Under the pieces are notes generated by a model. That model saw only the letters and a list, made by a program, of their open reading frames with translations. It was not told where the DNA came from and ran no database searches. From positions 62,001-126,000 of the forward strand of contig JAGOAU010000003.1 in assembly GCA_017983755.1 (NCBI GenBank): DNA of 64,000 nt, written 5' to 3'. The translations under genes were made by a program, and so were the position numbers. The DNA is from Azonexus sp. (lineage in GTDB: Bacteria > Pseudomonadota > Gammaproteobacteria > Burkholderiales > Rhodocyclaceae). Below, piece by piece: positions 42,898-53,376 of this stretch. How positions within the stretch are numbered: position 1 is the stretch's first letter; every line of letters starts with the position of its first letter.

Positions 42898-43542
42898 ATG
42901 AGTTTTGCCCGCCGCAATTTCGTCCGCAGCATTTTTGCCCTCGGCGCCGCGTTGACCGTGGCGATGCCGGCGCTGGCGCAGACCGCCGGCAAGGATTACA
43001 CGCCGATCACGCCGGTGCAGCCGACCGATGACGCGGCGAAGATCGAAGTCCTCGAATTCTTCAGCTACGGCTGCCCGCACTGCAGCGATTTCCACCCGCT
43101 GATTTCCGCCTGGGCGGCCAAGCAGCCGGGCGACGTGGTGTTCAAGCGGGTGCCGGTGAGCTTCGGCCGCGCCGCCTGGGCCAATGCGGCCAAGCTCTAT
43201 TACACGCTGGAAGCGACCGGCGACCTGGCCAAGCTGGACGGCGATGTGTTCAAGGCCATCCACAATGACCGCACCAACCTGTTCGACGAAAAGACCATCC
43301 TCGAATGGGTGACCAAGAAGGGTGTCGACCCGAAGAAATTCAGCGAAACCTTCAATTCCTTCGGCGTCATGAGCAAGGTCAAGCGCGGCGACCAGCTGGC
43401 GCAGTCCTACAAGATTTCGGGTGTCCCGGCAGTGGCTGTCGATGGCAAGTACCTGGTCGGCGGCCAGAGTTTCGGCGAAGTGCTGGCGACGACCGACAAG
43501 CTGATCGCCAAGGCGCGCAGCGAAAAGCCCGCCAAGAAATAA
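42898..43542 (+). CDS. dsbA: DsbA-type thiol:disulfide interchange protein
   Basis: 214 residues with a signal peptide ending PALAQT. Thioredoxin-fold active site FSYGCPHCSDFHP with CPHC at about 61-64 and the cis-Pro in ISGVPAVAVDGKYLVGG. It oxidises cysteines of exported proteins, relevant to the many periplasmic proteins encoded in this window. Three bp after the SPOR gene. Confidence 0.94.
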   Translation: MSFARRNFVRSIFALGAALTVAMPALAQTAGKDYTPITPVQPTDDAAKIEVLEFFSYGCPHCSDFHPLISAWAAKQPGDVVFKRVPVSFGRAAWANAAKLYYTLEATGDLAKLDGDVFKAIHNDRTNLFDEKTILEWVTKKGVDPKKFSETFNSFGVMSKVKRGDQLAQSYKISGVPAVAVDGKYLVGGQSFGEVLATTDKLIAKARSEKPAKK

Positions 43543-43548
43543 TCAGCC

Positions 43549-44313
43549 TTGAAGGTCTTCATCACGGGCGCCTCGTCGGGCATCGGCGAGGCGCTTGCCG
43601 TTTACTACGCCGGAAAGGGCGCCACGCTCGGGCTGGCGGCGCGCCGAGCGGACGTTCTGGAGGCGCTGAACCGGCGTCTCGGCGGCGGTCATGCCTGTTA
43701 TGCGCTCGATGTCGCCGATGCGCCGGCGCTGCATGACGCGGCCGGCGACTTCATCGCCCGCTTCGGCGCGCCGGATATCGTCATCGCCAACGCCGGCGTG
43801 TCGGCCGGCACCCTGAGCGAATACGAGGAAGACCTCGCGGTTTTCCGGCGCATCATGGATATCAACGTCTATGGCATGGCGGCGACCTTCGCCCCGTTCA
43901 TCAAGGCGATGCAGGCGACTTGCGGTGAAAGAAGGCTGGTCGGCATTGCCTCGGTCGCCGGCATTCGCGGCCTGCCGGGGGCGGAAGCCTATTCGGCGTC
44001 GAAGGCGGCGGCCATCGCCTATCTCGAAAGCCTGCGCCTCGAAATGCGCCCGTATGGCATCAAGGTGGTGACCATCGCGCCGGGTTACATCGAAACGCCG
44101 ATGACTGCGGTCAACCCCTACAAAATGCCGTTTTTGCTGCCGGCGAACCAGGCGGCCGAACGCTTCGCCGCCGCCATCGCACGCGGCACGACCTACACGG
44201 TGATCCCGTGGCCGATGGGCGTCGTCGCCAAGGTTTTGCGCGCCCTGCCGAACTGGCTATACGACCGGCTATTCACGAGTGCCCCGCGCAAGCCGCGCGG
44301 CTTGTTAAAATAA
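43549..44313 (+). CDS. Short-chain dehydrogenase/reductase
   Basis: 254 residues from TTG 43549. Cofactor loop TGASSGIGEALA at 6-17, NAG in IVIANAGVSAG, catalytic Ser in GIASVAGIRG and YSASK (Tyr/Lys pair). The C-terminal part ends in a basic segment after a hydrophobic stretch (VIPWPMGVVAKVLRALPNWLYDRL) that could associate with membrane. Substrate unknown. Six bp after dsbA. Confidence 0.9.
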   Translation: MKVFITGASSGIGEALAVYYAGKGATLGLAARRADVLEALNRRLGGGHACYALDVADAPALHDAAGDFIARFGAPDIVIANAGVSAGTLSEYEEDLAVFRRIMDINVYGMAATFAPFIKAMQATCGERRLVGIASVAGIRGLPGAEAYSASKAAAIAYLESLRLEMRPYGIKVVTIAPGYIETPMTAVNPYKMPFLLPANQAAERFAAAIARGTTYTVIPWPMGVVAKVLRALPNWLYDRLFTSAPRKPRGLLK

Positions 44314-44317
44314 ACGG

Positions 44318-44521
44318 ATGCCAGACCTCAAGATCAATGGCGAAGCCCGCCACTTTCCCGACCCGCTGACCGTCGCCGGCCTCATCGACCAGCTCGGCCA
44401 TGCCGGCAAGCGCATCGCCGTCGAACGCAACGGCGAAATCGTCCCGAAGAGCCAGCACGCGGCCACGCAGCTTGCGACGGGCGACCAACTCGAAATCGTC
44501 GTCGCCGTCGGCGGCGGCTAG
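44318..44521 (+). CDS. thiS: ThiS, sulfur carrier protein for thiamine synthesis
   Basis: 67 residues with a beta-grasp pattern (LKINGEARHF, LTVAGLIDQLG, IAVERNGEIVPKSQ, DQLEIVVAVGGG) and the obligatory C-terminal Gly-Gly that is thiocarboxylated. It donates sulfur to ThiG, encoded 95 bp downstream. The space between them is occupied by a long inverted repeat. Confidence 0.95.
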   Translation: MPDLKINGEARHFPDPLTVAGLIDQLGHAGKRIAVERNGEIVPKSQHAATQLATGDQLEIVVAVGGG

Positions 44522-44530
44522 AAGCAGCCA

Positions 44531-44611
44531 TTAGTCGCTAGTTGTTAGTCGATAGCAAAAGACAACCAGCGACCGACAGCTAATGACTAACGACTAAAAA
44601 CTAGCGACTAA
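44531..44611. repeat. Long inverted repeat between thiS and thiG
   Basis: The left arm 44531-44551 (starts TTAGTCGCTAGTTG) and right arm 44591-44611 (ends CTAGCGACTAA) are complementary over 21 bp with one mismatch, separated by 39 bp that contain further TAGTCG/CGACTA words. It fills nearly the whole 95-bp gap and is much more AT-rich than the surroundings. As RNA it would form a strong hairpin ending 5 nt before the thiG ATG. Confidence 0.8.
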
Positions 44612-44616
44612 ATACC

Positions 44617-45399
44617 ATGCATCAACTGACCATCGCCGGCAAGGCGTACCGTTCCCGCTTGCTGGTCGGCACCGGCAAATACAAGGATTTCGCCGAAACG
44701 CGCGCCGCCATCGACGCTTCCGGCGCCGAGATCGTCACCGTGGCGATCCGCCGCATGAATATCGGCCAGGACCCGGGCCAGCCCAACTTGCTCGATGCCC
44801 TGCCGCCGTCGCAATTCACCATCCTGCCCAACACCGCCGGCTGCTACAGCGCCGACGATGCGGTGCGCACCCTGCGTCTGGCGCGCGAACTGCTCGACGG
44901 CCATCCGCTGTGCAAGCTGGAAGTTCTCGGCGACCCGACCAGCCTCTTTCCGAATATGCCGGAGACGCTGAAGGCGGCCGAGACGCTGGTCAAGGACGGC
45001 TTCCACGTCATGGTCTACTGCTCGGACGACCCGATCCAGGCCAGGATGCTTGAAGAAATCGGCTGCGTCGCGGTGATGCCGCTGGCTTCGCTGATCGGCT
45101 CCGGCATGGGCATCCTCAATCCGTGGAACCTGCGCCTGATCATCGACAACGCCAAGGTGCCGGTGATCGTCGATGCCGGCGTTGGCACCGCCTCGGACGC
45201 CACCGTCGCCATGGAGCTCGGCTGTGACGGCGTGCTGATGAATACCGCCATCGCCCATGCGAAAAATCCGGTGCTGATGGCCAGCGCCATGAAGAAGGGC
45301 GTCGAGGCTGGCCGCGAGGCTTTCCTGGCCGGGCGCATGCCGCGCAAACTGTATTCGGCCGACCCCTCGTCGCCGACCTCCGGGCTGATCGGCTCATGA
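44617..45399 (+). CDS. thiG: Thiazole synthase ThiG
   Basis: 260 residues of the (beta/alpha)8 thiazole synthase: [101 protein letters not shown]. The imine-forming Lys lies in KLEVLGD. It makes the thiazole phosphate of thiamine from DXP, dehydroglycine and ThiS thiocarboxylate. The stop overlaps trmB by 4 bp. The ribosome site would lie within or against the inverted-repeat arm. Confidence 0.95.
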   Translation: MHQLTIAGKAYRSRLLVGTGKYKDFAETRAAIDASGAEIVTVAIRRMNIGQDPGQPNLLDALPPSQFTILPNTAGCYSADDAVRTLRLARELLDGHPLCKLEVLGDPTSLFPNMPETLKAAETLVKDGFHVMVYCSDDPIQARMLEEIGCVAVMPLASLIGSGMGILNPWNLRLIIDNAKVPVIVDAGVGTASDATVAMELGCDGVLMNTAIAHAKNPVLMASAMKKGVEAGREAFLAGRMPRKLYSADPSSPTSGLIGS

Positions 45400-46160
45400 G
45401 CGGCGCGCCGTTGATCGAACCCGCGGCGGGCGGCGAAGGTACCTATATCGAAGGCCGCGAGGGCTACGGCCATATCAAGAGCTACGTCCGCCGCGCCGGC
45501 CGCATGTCGGCGGCACAGGAAAATTACTACGCCGAGATGATGCCGAAGATCGGCCTCGTCTATGCGCCGCAGCAAATCGACCTGGCTGCGGTCTACGGCC
45601 GAAACGCCCCGAAAATCCTCGAAATCGGCACCGGCATGGGCGAAACCACGGCCAAGATCGCCGATGCCAACCGCGACAACGATTACCTCGGCGTCGAAGT
45701 CCATGTGCCGGGCGTCGGCGCGCTGTGCAAGCAGATCGCCGAACGCGGCCTCACCAACCTGCGCATCTGCCAGCACGACGCCGTCGAAGTGGTGCGCGAC
45801 ATGCTGCCGGAAGCTTCGCTCGACGGCGTCCATGTCTTCTTCCCCGACCCGTGGCACAAGGCCCGCCACAACAAGCGCCGGCTGATCCAGCCGCCCTTCG
45901 TCGCGCTACTGGCGTCGCGGCTGAAGCCCGGGGGGTATCTCCACTGCGCCACCGACTGGGAAGAGTACGCCCACCAGATGCTGGACGTGCTCTCCGACGA
46001 GCCGACGTTGGTCAATACCGTCGCCGGCCCTTCAGTTGAGCCCATGGCGGGCTTCGCCCCGCGTCCCGATTACCGGCCGCTGACCAAGTTCGAGAATCGC
46101 GGCATCCGCCTCGGCCACGGCGTCTGGGACGTCATTTTCAAGAAGCGCCAGGCGCTTTAA
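45396..46160 (+). CDS. trmB: tRNA (guanine-N7)-methyltransferase TrmB
   Basis: 254 residues. SAM-binding [15 protein letters not shown] (about 77-91), [11 protein letters not shown], then the family signature [24 protein letters not shown] and [15 protein letters not shown]. Methylates G46 of tRNAs. The N-terminal 40 residues including [12 protein letters not shown] are standard. Coupled to thiG by an ATGA overlap. Confidence 0.95.
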   Translation: MSGAPLIEPAAGGEGTYIEGREGYGHIKSYVRRAGRMSAAQENYYAEMMPKIGLVYAPQQIDLAAVYGRNAPKILEIGTGMGETTAKIADANRDNDYLGVEVHVPGVGALCKQIAERGLTNLRICQHDAVEVVRDMLPEASLDGVHVFFPDPWHKARHNKRRLIQPPFVALLASRLKPGGYLHCATDWEEYAHQMLDVLSDEPTLVNTVAGPSVEPMAGFAPRPDYRPLTKFENRGIRLGHGVWDVIFKKRQAL

Positions 46161-46175
46161 ACCGAAAGAATTTCC

Positions 46176-47081
46176 ATGTGGTTCAAAAACCTGCAGCTTT
46201 ACCGTTTACCCACGCCGTGGACCGTCGACCTCGCCAAATTCGAGGAACAACTGGCGCGCGGCCCCTTCGTCAAATGCCCGAGCAACCAGCCGATGAGCCG
46301 CGGCTGGGTGTCGCCACGCCGTGACGGGGCGCTGGTTTTTTCGCTCAATCAGCAGTGGTTGATCGCGCTGTCCGTCGAGCAGCGTCTGCTGCCGTCGTCG
46401 GTGGTTAACGAGGAAGTCAAGGAACGCGCCGAGGCGATGGAAGCCCAGCAAGGCTACGCGCCCGGCCGCAAGCAGCTCAAGGAAATGCGCGAGCGCGTCA
46501 CCGAGGAATTGATGCCGCGCGCCTTCACCCGCCGCCGCAGTACCTTCGTCTGGATCGACCCGCAGGCCGGCTGGTTCTGCGTCGACGCCAGCAGCCCGGC
46601 CAAGGCCGAGGAAGTCATCGAACACCTGCGCCACTGTCTCGACGACTTCCCGCTGACCCTGCTCCATACCCAGCTTTCGCCGCAATCGGCAATGGCCGAC
46701 TGGCTGGCCGGCGGTGACGCCCCGGCCGCTTTCACCATCGACCGCGATTGCGAGCTGAAGGCGGCCGGCGAGGAAAAAGCGGCGGTACGCTACGTCCGTC
46801 ACCCGCTGGAGGGCGACGAGGTCAAGGCGCATCTGGCGAGCGGCAAGCTGCCGACCCGCCTGGCGCTGACCTGGGACGACCGGATTTCCTTCATTCTCAG
46901 CGAAAAGGGGGAGGTCAAGCGCCTCGCTTTCCTCGACCTGCTCAAGGAAGAGGCCGAGAAAAGCGCCGAACACGCCGACGAGCAGTTCGACGCCGACTTC
47001 GCACTGATGACCGGCGAGCTCTCGCGCTTTTTGCCGCAGCTGGTGGCGGCGCTCGGCGGCGAGGTCGTCGAGGCGAAGTGA
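46176..47081 (+). CDS. rdgC: RdgC, recombination-associated protein
   Basis: 301 residues, standard length. Begins MWFKNLQLYRL and contains CPSNQPMSRGWVSP, LMPRAFTRRRSTFVWID and DDFPLTLLHTQLSPQSAMADWL. RdgC is a ring-shaped dimer that coats DNA and restrains RecA. Stop overlaps the next GTG (GTGA). Confidence 0.95.
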   Translation: MWFKNLQLYRLPTPWTVDLAKFEEQLARGPFVKCPSNQPMSRGWVSPRRDGALVFSLNQQWLIALSVEQRLLPSSVVNEEVKERAEAMEAQQGYAPGRKQLKEMRERVTEELMPRAFTRRRSTFVWIDPQAGWFCVDASSPAKAEEVIEHLRHCLDDFPLTLLHTQLSPQSAMADWLAGGDAPAAFTIDRDCELKAAGEEKAAVRYVRHPLEGDEVKAHLASGKLPTRLALTWDDRISFILSEKGEVKRLAFLDLLKEEAEKSAEHADEQFDADFALMTGELSRFLPQLVAALGGEVVEAK

Positions 47082-47473
47082 GCGCCTGCCACTGCGGTAG
47101 CGGCAAGCCGTATGCCGCCTGTTGCGGTCGACTGCATGCCGGAGCCGAAAATGCCGCGAGCGCCGAAACCCTGATGCGCTCGCGCTACAGCGCCTACGTG
47201 CTCGGGCTGGAGCCCTACCTGCTGGCCACCTGGCATGCCTCGACCCGGCCGGCCGCCTTGTATCTGGCCGAGGAGGCCGGGACCAAATGGCTGGGACTGG
47301 AAGTGAAACGGCAGCAGGCGCAGGACGCCAGCCACGCCACGGTCGAATTCGTCGCCCGCTACCGCATTGCCGGGCGCGGCCACCGGCTGCACGAAACCAG
47401 CCGTTTCGTCCGCGAGGACGGGCGCTGGTTCTATGTTGACGGCGACGTAGGCGACGGGCGAGTTTCCGCTTAA
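47078..47473 (+). CDS. YchJ/UPF0225-family protein with SEC-C-like zinc motif
   Basis: 131 residues from a GTG inside the rdgC stop. N-terminal zinc-binding motif CHCGSGKPYAACC, then TLMRSRYSAYVLGLEPYLLATW and VEFVARYRIAGRGHRLHETSRFVREDGRWFYVDGD, which is the NTF2-like YchJ core. Function unknown; usually linked to translation or protein quality control only by the SEC-C motif. A copy of the dispersed motif lies in codons 15-25. Confidence 0.9.
   Translation: MSACHCGSGKPYAACCGRLHAGAENAASAETLMRSRYSAYVLGLEPYLLATWHASTRPAALYLAEEAGTKWLGLEVKRQQAQDASHATVEFVARYRIAGRGHRLHETSRFVREDGRWFYVDGDVGDGRVSA
47121..47152 (-). repeat. Dispersed 32-bp motif, exact core, within ychJ
   Basis: Exact GTTGCGGTCGAC at 47121-47132 with GAAAAT at the distal position; the proximal tract is missing. 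Codes for the second Cys-Cys-Gly-Arg of the zinc motif, so the word interrupts a functional motif without disturbing it. Confidence 0.6.
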
Positions 47474-47527
47474 CACGCGGGGTCTGCCGTGCTAGTCTGA
47501 AAATTCCTTTACTGGAGGAATATAACG

Positions 47528-47917
47528 ATGACAAACAAATTGGTTTTTCGTAAGTTCGGTCACGTCGTGTCGGCGGCCTGCCTGGCACTGGCGATGACTT
47601 GTGGCAACGCCAGTGCGGCGGAGGTCCCGCTGGTCGATGGAACGCACTGGACGAAGTCCACGGATGACGTCAAGAAGGCTTATCTGGTCGGCCTGGCCAA
47701 CATGGTGCAACTCGAAGTCGCCTACAACGCCAACGATCCGCTGCCCGAAAAGAGCAGCTTCTCGCCGCGCCTCGCCAAGGGCCTGAAGGGCCAGACGCTG
47801 GCGACCGTGCAGGAAGCGCTCGACAAGTGGTACGCGGCCAACCCCGGCAAGTTGCAGCGCCCGGTGATCGAGACCATCTGGTTCGAGATTGCCCTGCCGG
47901 GCCTTACAGCCAAATAA
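47528..47917 (+). CDS. Small exported protein of unknown function
   Basis: 129 residues, ACTGGAGGA 7 nt before ATG. Signal peptide ends GNASAAE. The mature part is helical: DDVKKAYLVGLANMVQLEVAYNAND, PLPEKSSFSPRLAKGLKGQTLATVQEALDKWYAANP, then RPVIETIWFEIALP. I do not recognise a family. Followed after 12 bp by the glycine-zipper lipoprotein gene, so the two may form an envelope pair. Confidence 0.78.
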   Translation: MTNKLVFRKFGHVVSAACLALAMTCGNASAAEVPLVDGTHWTKSTDDVKKAYLVGLANMVQLEVAYNANDPLPEKSSFSPRLAKGLKGQTLATVQEALDKWYAANPGKLQRPVIETIWFEIALPGLTAK

Positions 47918-47929
47918 CGGAGGCGGAAA

Positions 47930-48157
47930 ATGAAAAAGACAGGATTTGCACTGGCATTGGCAGCGGCCCTGGCCGCATCGGCTTGTACGGACATGACGCC
48001 GCGCCAGCAGGGCACGGTCAGCGGCGGTGCCATGGGTGCCGCGGCCGGCGCCGGGATCGCCGCAATCACCGGCGGCAACGCCTGGCAGGGTGCCGCGATC
48101 GGCGCCGCCGCCGGGGCCACCGCCGGCTACATCAGGGGCAACCGCCAGCAACAGTAG
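47930..48157 (+). CDS. Glycine-zipper lipoprotein (YMGG-like)
   Basis: 75 residues. Lipobox ASAC (Cys19), TPRQQGTVSGGAMGAAAGAGIAAITGG and AAIGAAAGATAGYIRG form the glycine-zipper repeats that insert into or lie on the outer membrane. Ends in a Gln-rich tail. GGAGG lies 6 nt before ATG. A rho-independent terminator follows at 48216. Confidence 0.87.
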   Translation: MKKTGFALALAAALAASACTDMTPRQQGTVSGGAMGAAAGAGIAAITGGNAWQGAAIGAAAGATAGYIRGNRQQQ

Positions 48158-48215
48158 CCGCGCTGGCGAAGATCGCTTCGTGCGCCAAGGGTTCCGGGGC
48201 AGCGAAGCAGGTACG

Positions 48216-48240
48216 AAGAGCCGCTGCGGCGGCTCTTTTT
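48216..48240 (+). terminator. Rho-independent terminator
   Basis: AAGAGCCGC (48216-48224), loop TGCG, GCGGCTCTT (48229-48237), then continuing T-run. Nine perfect base pairs and five T in a row; ends 10 bp before the next gene, so it separates the glycine-zipper operon from the DUF2914 gene. Confidence 0.85.
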
Positions 48241-48250
48241 CCGTTTACCG

Positions 48251-49321
48251 ATGACGATTGATACCTTGAAGTTCCTGCAGCGCCTTTTTCCTCCGCTCGC
48301 CTTCTTCGGCGGCTTCGCCTGGGATGCCCTGACCATCGGCCAGCGGGTGCGGGCGATGGATCTCTGGGTGCTCGGCGGTTTCCTGCTCGGCGCCGGGCTG
48401 CTGATCCTCTGGCTGGCGTGGCGGGCGGCCGGCAACCTGGCCGCGCCGACGGGCGACGGCCTGCGCGGGCGCCTGGCCGCTGTCGTCTGGCAGGCGCCCT
48501 ACCTGCTGCTCCAGTTTCTCTTCGGCGGCATATTTTCGGCGCTTTTCATCCTCTACTTCAAGAGTTCCGGCCACCTCGGCACCTGGCTGACGGCATGCCT
48601 GCTCGGCCTGCTCCTGGTCGGCAACGAGTTCGTCGGCAAGCAGTACGGCCAGCGCTTCACGCTGATCTGGGCCCTGTTCGCGCTCAATGCCATCCTGTTG
48701 TTCAATTTTGCCCTGCCGCATGCGCTGGGCAGCCTGGATCCCCTCTGGTTCTACGTGTCCACGATCGCCGGGGCGCTGCTGGCGCACGCCCTGTGGCGGC
48801 TGGCGCCGGGGCGGCCGGGACGGATCTTTCCGGCCTGGATCCTGGTCGGAGCCTTGCTGCTGGCCTGGCGCCTCGACATGATCGCGCCGGTGCCGCTGGT
48901 CAAGCAGGACATGGCGGTCGGGCACGAATTCGTCCGCGAAGGTGATCGGTTTGCGTTGCAGGTCGAGCCGGCGCCGTGGTGGCAGTTCTGGCGCGACCAG
49001 GCGTCCACGGTGCACGTCGCCGAGGGCGGGAAACTCTACGGTGTCTCGGCGGTATTCGCGCCGCTGGGGGTGACGGCGGCGCTCGAGCATCGCTGGGAGG
49101 TTCGCGAAAAAGAGGGCTGGCGGCAGGTTTACCGCAACCGCTTCCATAGTAGCGGCGGGCGCGAGCGCGGCTTTCGCGGCTATTCGTGGGTGCTGAACCC
49201 GCGGCCGGGGGAGTGGCGTTTCATCGTCGCGACGCAAGACGGGCGCACCATCGGCATTTTCCCGGTGCGCGTCGAGCGCGGATCGCCGCTGCCCGAGGAA
49301 CTGCTGGTCCGCGAATTCTGA
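48251..49321 (+). CDS. DUF5924/DUF2914 membrane protein
   Basis: 356 residues. About seven N-terminal helices (LFPPLAFFGGFAWDALTIG, LWVLGGFLLGAGLLILWLAW, LLQFLFGGIFSALFILYF, WLTACLLGLLLVG, LIWALFALNAILLFNF) followed by a periplasmic beta domain of DUF2914 type: LYGVSAVFAPLGVTAALEHRWEV, WRQVYRNRFHSSGGRERGFRGYSW and GEWRFIVATQDGRTIGIFPVRVE. Function unknown. Start lies close behind a terminator, so it needs its own promoter or read-through. Confidence 0.85.
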   Translation: MTIDTLKFLQRLFPPLAFFGGFAWDALTIGQRVRAMDLWVLGGFLLGAGLLILWLAWRAAGNLAAPTGDGLRGRLAAVVWQAPYLLLQFLFGGIFSALFILYFKSSGHLGTWLTACLLGLLLVGNEFVGKQYGQRFTLIWALFALNAILLFNFALPHALGSLDPLWFYVSTIAGALLAHALWRLAPGRPGRIFPAWILVGALLLAWRLDMIAPVPLVKQDMAVGHEFVREGDRFALQVEPAPWWQFWRDQASTVHVAEGGKLYGVSAVFAPLGVTAALEHRWEVREKEGWRQVYRNRFHSSGGRERGFRGYSWVLNPRPGEWRFIVATQDGRTIGIFPVRVERGSPLPEELLVREF

Positions 49322-49408
49322 CGCGGCGAGCGGCGAGGCAGATTGCCGCCGGTTTTTGGGTCACAATGCCGGGCTATTGAATCAACACGCAGTGAAAGAA
49401 AGGCGACA

Positions 49409-49870
49409 ATGCGGGCGATCGGCAATTTTCTCTGGTTCATTCTCGGCGGCTTCCTGATGGGGCTCGCCTGGTGGCTGGTCGGCCTGATCGCGCTGCTGAC
49501 CATCGTCGGCATCCCGTGGGCCAGGGCCAGCTTCGTGATCGGCCAGTTCTCGTTCTTCCCCTTCGGCAAGGAGGCGATCAGCCGCAAGGAACTGCATCAG
49601 GAAGACGACATCGGCACCGGCGCCCTCGGCCTGCTCGGCAACATCATCTGGTTCATCTTCGCCGGCGTCTGGCTGGCGATCGGCCACGTGCTCTCCGCCG
49701 TGGCCTGCTTCGTCACCATCATCGGCATTCCCTTCGCGCTGCAGCATCTGAAGCTGGCAGGCATCGCCCTGGCGCCGATCGGCAAGACGATCGTCACAAA
49801 GGAAGTGGCGGAAGCGGCGCGGGCGGCCAATGCGGCAACGACCGTGGCCGCCGTGCGCGACCGGAACTGA
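49409..49870 (+). CDS. YccF-domain membrane protein
   Basis: 153 residues. Two homologous YccF halves: IGNFLWFILGGFLMGLAWWLVGLIALLTIVGIPWARASFVIG and LGNIIWFIFAGVWLAIGHVLSAVACFVTIIGIPFALQHLKLAG, each with a GIP-x-A motif, ending in an Ala-rich cytoplasmic tail. Inner-membrane protein of unknown function. AAAGG lies 8 nt before ATG. Confidence 0.9.
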   Translation: MRAIGNFLWFILGGFLMGLAWWLVGLIALLTIVGIPWARASFVIGQFSFFPFGKEAISRKELHQEDDIGTGALGLLGNIIWFIFAGVWLAIGHVLSAVACFVTIIGIPFALQHLKLAGIALAPIGKTIVTKEVAEAARAANAATTVAAVRDRN

Positions 49871-49954
49871 ACGGTGGCAAGGCACGCTGCCGGCTCCGGC
49901 GGTTGCCTCCATGCCGGCTTGTTTGCGATTATCCGGGGCTGACTGGAGGAAACG

Positions 49955-51285
<1,331 letters not shown>

Positions 51286-51307
<22 letters not shown>

Positions 51308-53301
51308 AAACGCCGCCGCAACGGCGTTCGATCCGCGTCCGCCTGTTGCTGCTGGCGCTGCTGCCGCTCGGCATCGTGCTGCCGGTGCTGCTGGCGGTGC
51401 TCACCACCTGGGGCGATAACTATCTCAACCGCCTGCTGATCGCCAAGGTGCGCGCCGACCTCGCCGTCGCGCACGGCTATTACGAACGGGTGGCGGAAGG
51501 GGTCGGCAGCTCGGTCGAAGGGCTGGCCGGCTCGGCGCGGCTGGCCAATGTGCTGGGGCATTCGGAGCGCGCGCGCAACGGGGCGATGACGGAGCTGCTG
51601 GCCGGCGCGCGGGCCGGCATGAAACTCGATTTTCTCTATTTTCTGGATGTCGACCGCGACCGGGCTGCATTGGCCGACTGGCCGGTGCTGGAGGACGCCG
51701 GCGGCGGCCGGGCGCAGACCGGCACCGACGTCATGAGCGCCGCGCAACTGCGTCTGCTCAACCCGCACCTCGCCGAACAGGCGCGCACGGCTATCCTGGC
51801 GACGGCCAACGCGACGCCGGACGACCGGGCGAGCGAGGAGCGCGGGCTGGTCATCCACGCCGCGGCACCGGTCCGCGATGCGACGGGGCGCGTGCGCGGG
51901 GTGCTGGCCGGCGGCGTGCTGCTCAACAACAACCTGGAATTCATCGACCGCCTCAACGAGATCGTCTATCCCGACGGCGCCCTGCTGCTCGGCAGCCGCG
52001 GCACGGCGACACTGTTTCTCGGCGATGTCCGGGTGGCGACCAATGTCCGCCTGTTCGAGGGCGGGCGGGCGATCGGCACGCGGGTTTCGGCGGCGGTCCA
52101 TCGTTCGGTGCTCGATGAAGGGCAGACCTGGCTCGACCGTGCCTTTGTCGTCACCGACTGGTATGTCTCCGGCTACGAGCCGCTGGTCGACAGTCACGGC
52201 CGGCGGATCGGCATGCTCTACGTCGGCTTTCTCGAAGCGCCCTTCGCTGCCGCCCGGCGCGGCGCGCTGTGGGGGATCGTCGGGCTGTTTGCACTGGCCA
52301 TGACGGTCGCCGGGGTCTTCGCCTATTTCTGGGCGCGCCGGGTGTTCCGGCCGATCGAGCGCATGCACGCGACGATGCACGCCATTGAACACGACGATGC
52401 CGACGCCCGCGTCGGCGCCGTCGCCAGCCGCGACGAGCTGGGCGAACTGGCCGCCCATTTCGACCGCCTGCTCGACCGCCTGCAGGCGCAGGCGGCCTCG
52501 CTCAAGCGCTGGGGCGAGGCGCTCGACGCCGAGGTGGCCAGGCGCACAGCCGAGCTGGAACAGGCCGTGGCCGACCTCAAGGCGGCGCAGTCGCAACTGG
52601 TGATGAACGAAAAACTGGCCGCCATCGGCCAGTTGACCGCCGGCGTCGCGCACGAGATCAACAACCCGGTGGCGGTGATCCAGGGCAATCTCGACGTCCT
52701 GCGTGACGTCCTCGGGCCGGTGGCGAAGCCGGTCGAGCCGGAGGTGCGGCTGATCCAGGAGCAGGTCCATCGCATCCGCCTGATCGTCGCCAAGCTGCTG
52801 CAGTTCGCGCGGCCGCAGGATTACGTCGGCTACCTCGAACCGGTGGCGCCGGCGGCACTGATCCAGGACAGCCTGGTGCTGGTCGGCCACCTGCTGAAAC
52901 GCGGGACGATCGCCGTCGAGCAGCAGCTCGACTCGGTACGCAACGTGCTGTGCAACCGCAACGAGCTGCAGCAGGTGCTGATCAACCTGATGGTCAATGC
53001 CATCCAGGCGATGCCCGATGGCGGCACGCTGACCCTGGCGGCCGAGGACTGGGACGAGTTGGACATGCCGGTCGGGCTGCGCCTGGTGGTCGCCGACACC
53101 GGCCCCGGCCTGACGCCGGCCGAGCGCGAGCGTCTGTTCAAGCCCTTCTACACGGCGCGCAAGCCTGATGGCACCGGCCTCGGCCTGTGGGTCAGCCAGT
53201 CGCTGGTCGAACGCTACGGCGGGCGCATCACGGTGGACAGCGAAGCCGGGCGCGGCTCGCGCTTCAGCGTCTGGCTGCGCTTCGAGCCGCTGCCGGCGTA
53301 G
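51286..53301 (+). CDS. Sensor histidine kinase partnering the NtrC-class regulator
   Basis: About 671 residues from GTG 51286, which overlaps the regulator by 22 bp; no ATG is available and TTG 51346 is an alternative, so the start is uncertain. Membrane helix RLLLLALLPLGIVLPVLLAVL, a large periplasmic Cache-like sensor domain (about 35-320), second helix WGIVGLFALAMTVAGVFAYFW, HAMP (RRVFRPIERMHATMHAIE), coiled coil, H-box AAGVAHEINNP-type (GVAHEINNPVAVIQGNLD), N-box LMVNAIQAMP, DTGPGL and GTGLGLWVSQ. Senses a periplasmic signal, unidentified. Confidence 0.9.
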
Positions 53302-53376
53302 ACGCAAATCGTCGCACGCTTTGCCCGGGGCTTCGGTTAGGATGGCCGGACCTTCAATGCTGTGGAGATACACCTC

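Noticed and set aside
8543..42962. GTTGACCGTAGC (8563) and GTTGACCGTGGC (42951) at signal-peptide starts, both with an A/T block at -20
   Set aside because: Leu-Thr-Ala/Val codons preceded by Lys/Phe codons naturally give this pattern in signal peptides; with three changes in the core I do not count them as copies.
40471..43263. A 930-codon minus-strand frame across argS, SPOR and dsbA
   Set aside because: Another GC-driven shadow; the three plus-strand genes are unambiguous.
44522..44616. TPP riboswitch between thiS and thiG
   Set aside because: The region lacks the conserved CTGAGA and related blocks; it is dominated by the inverted repeat.
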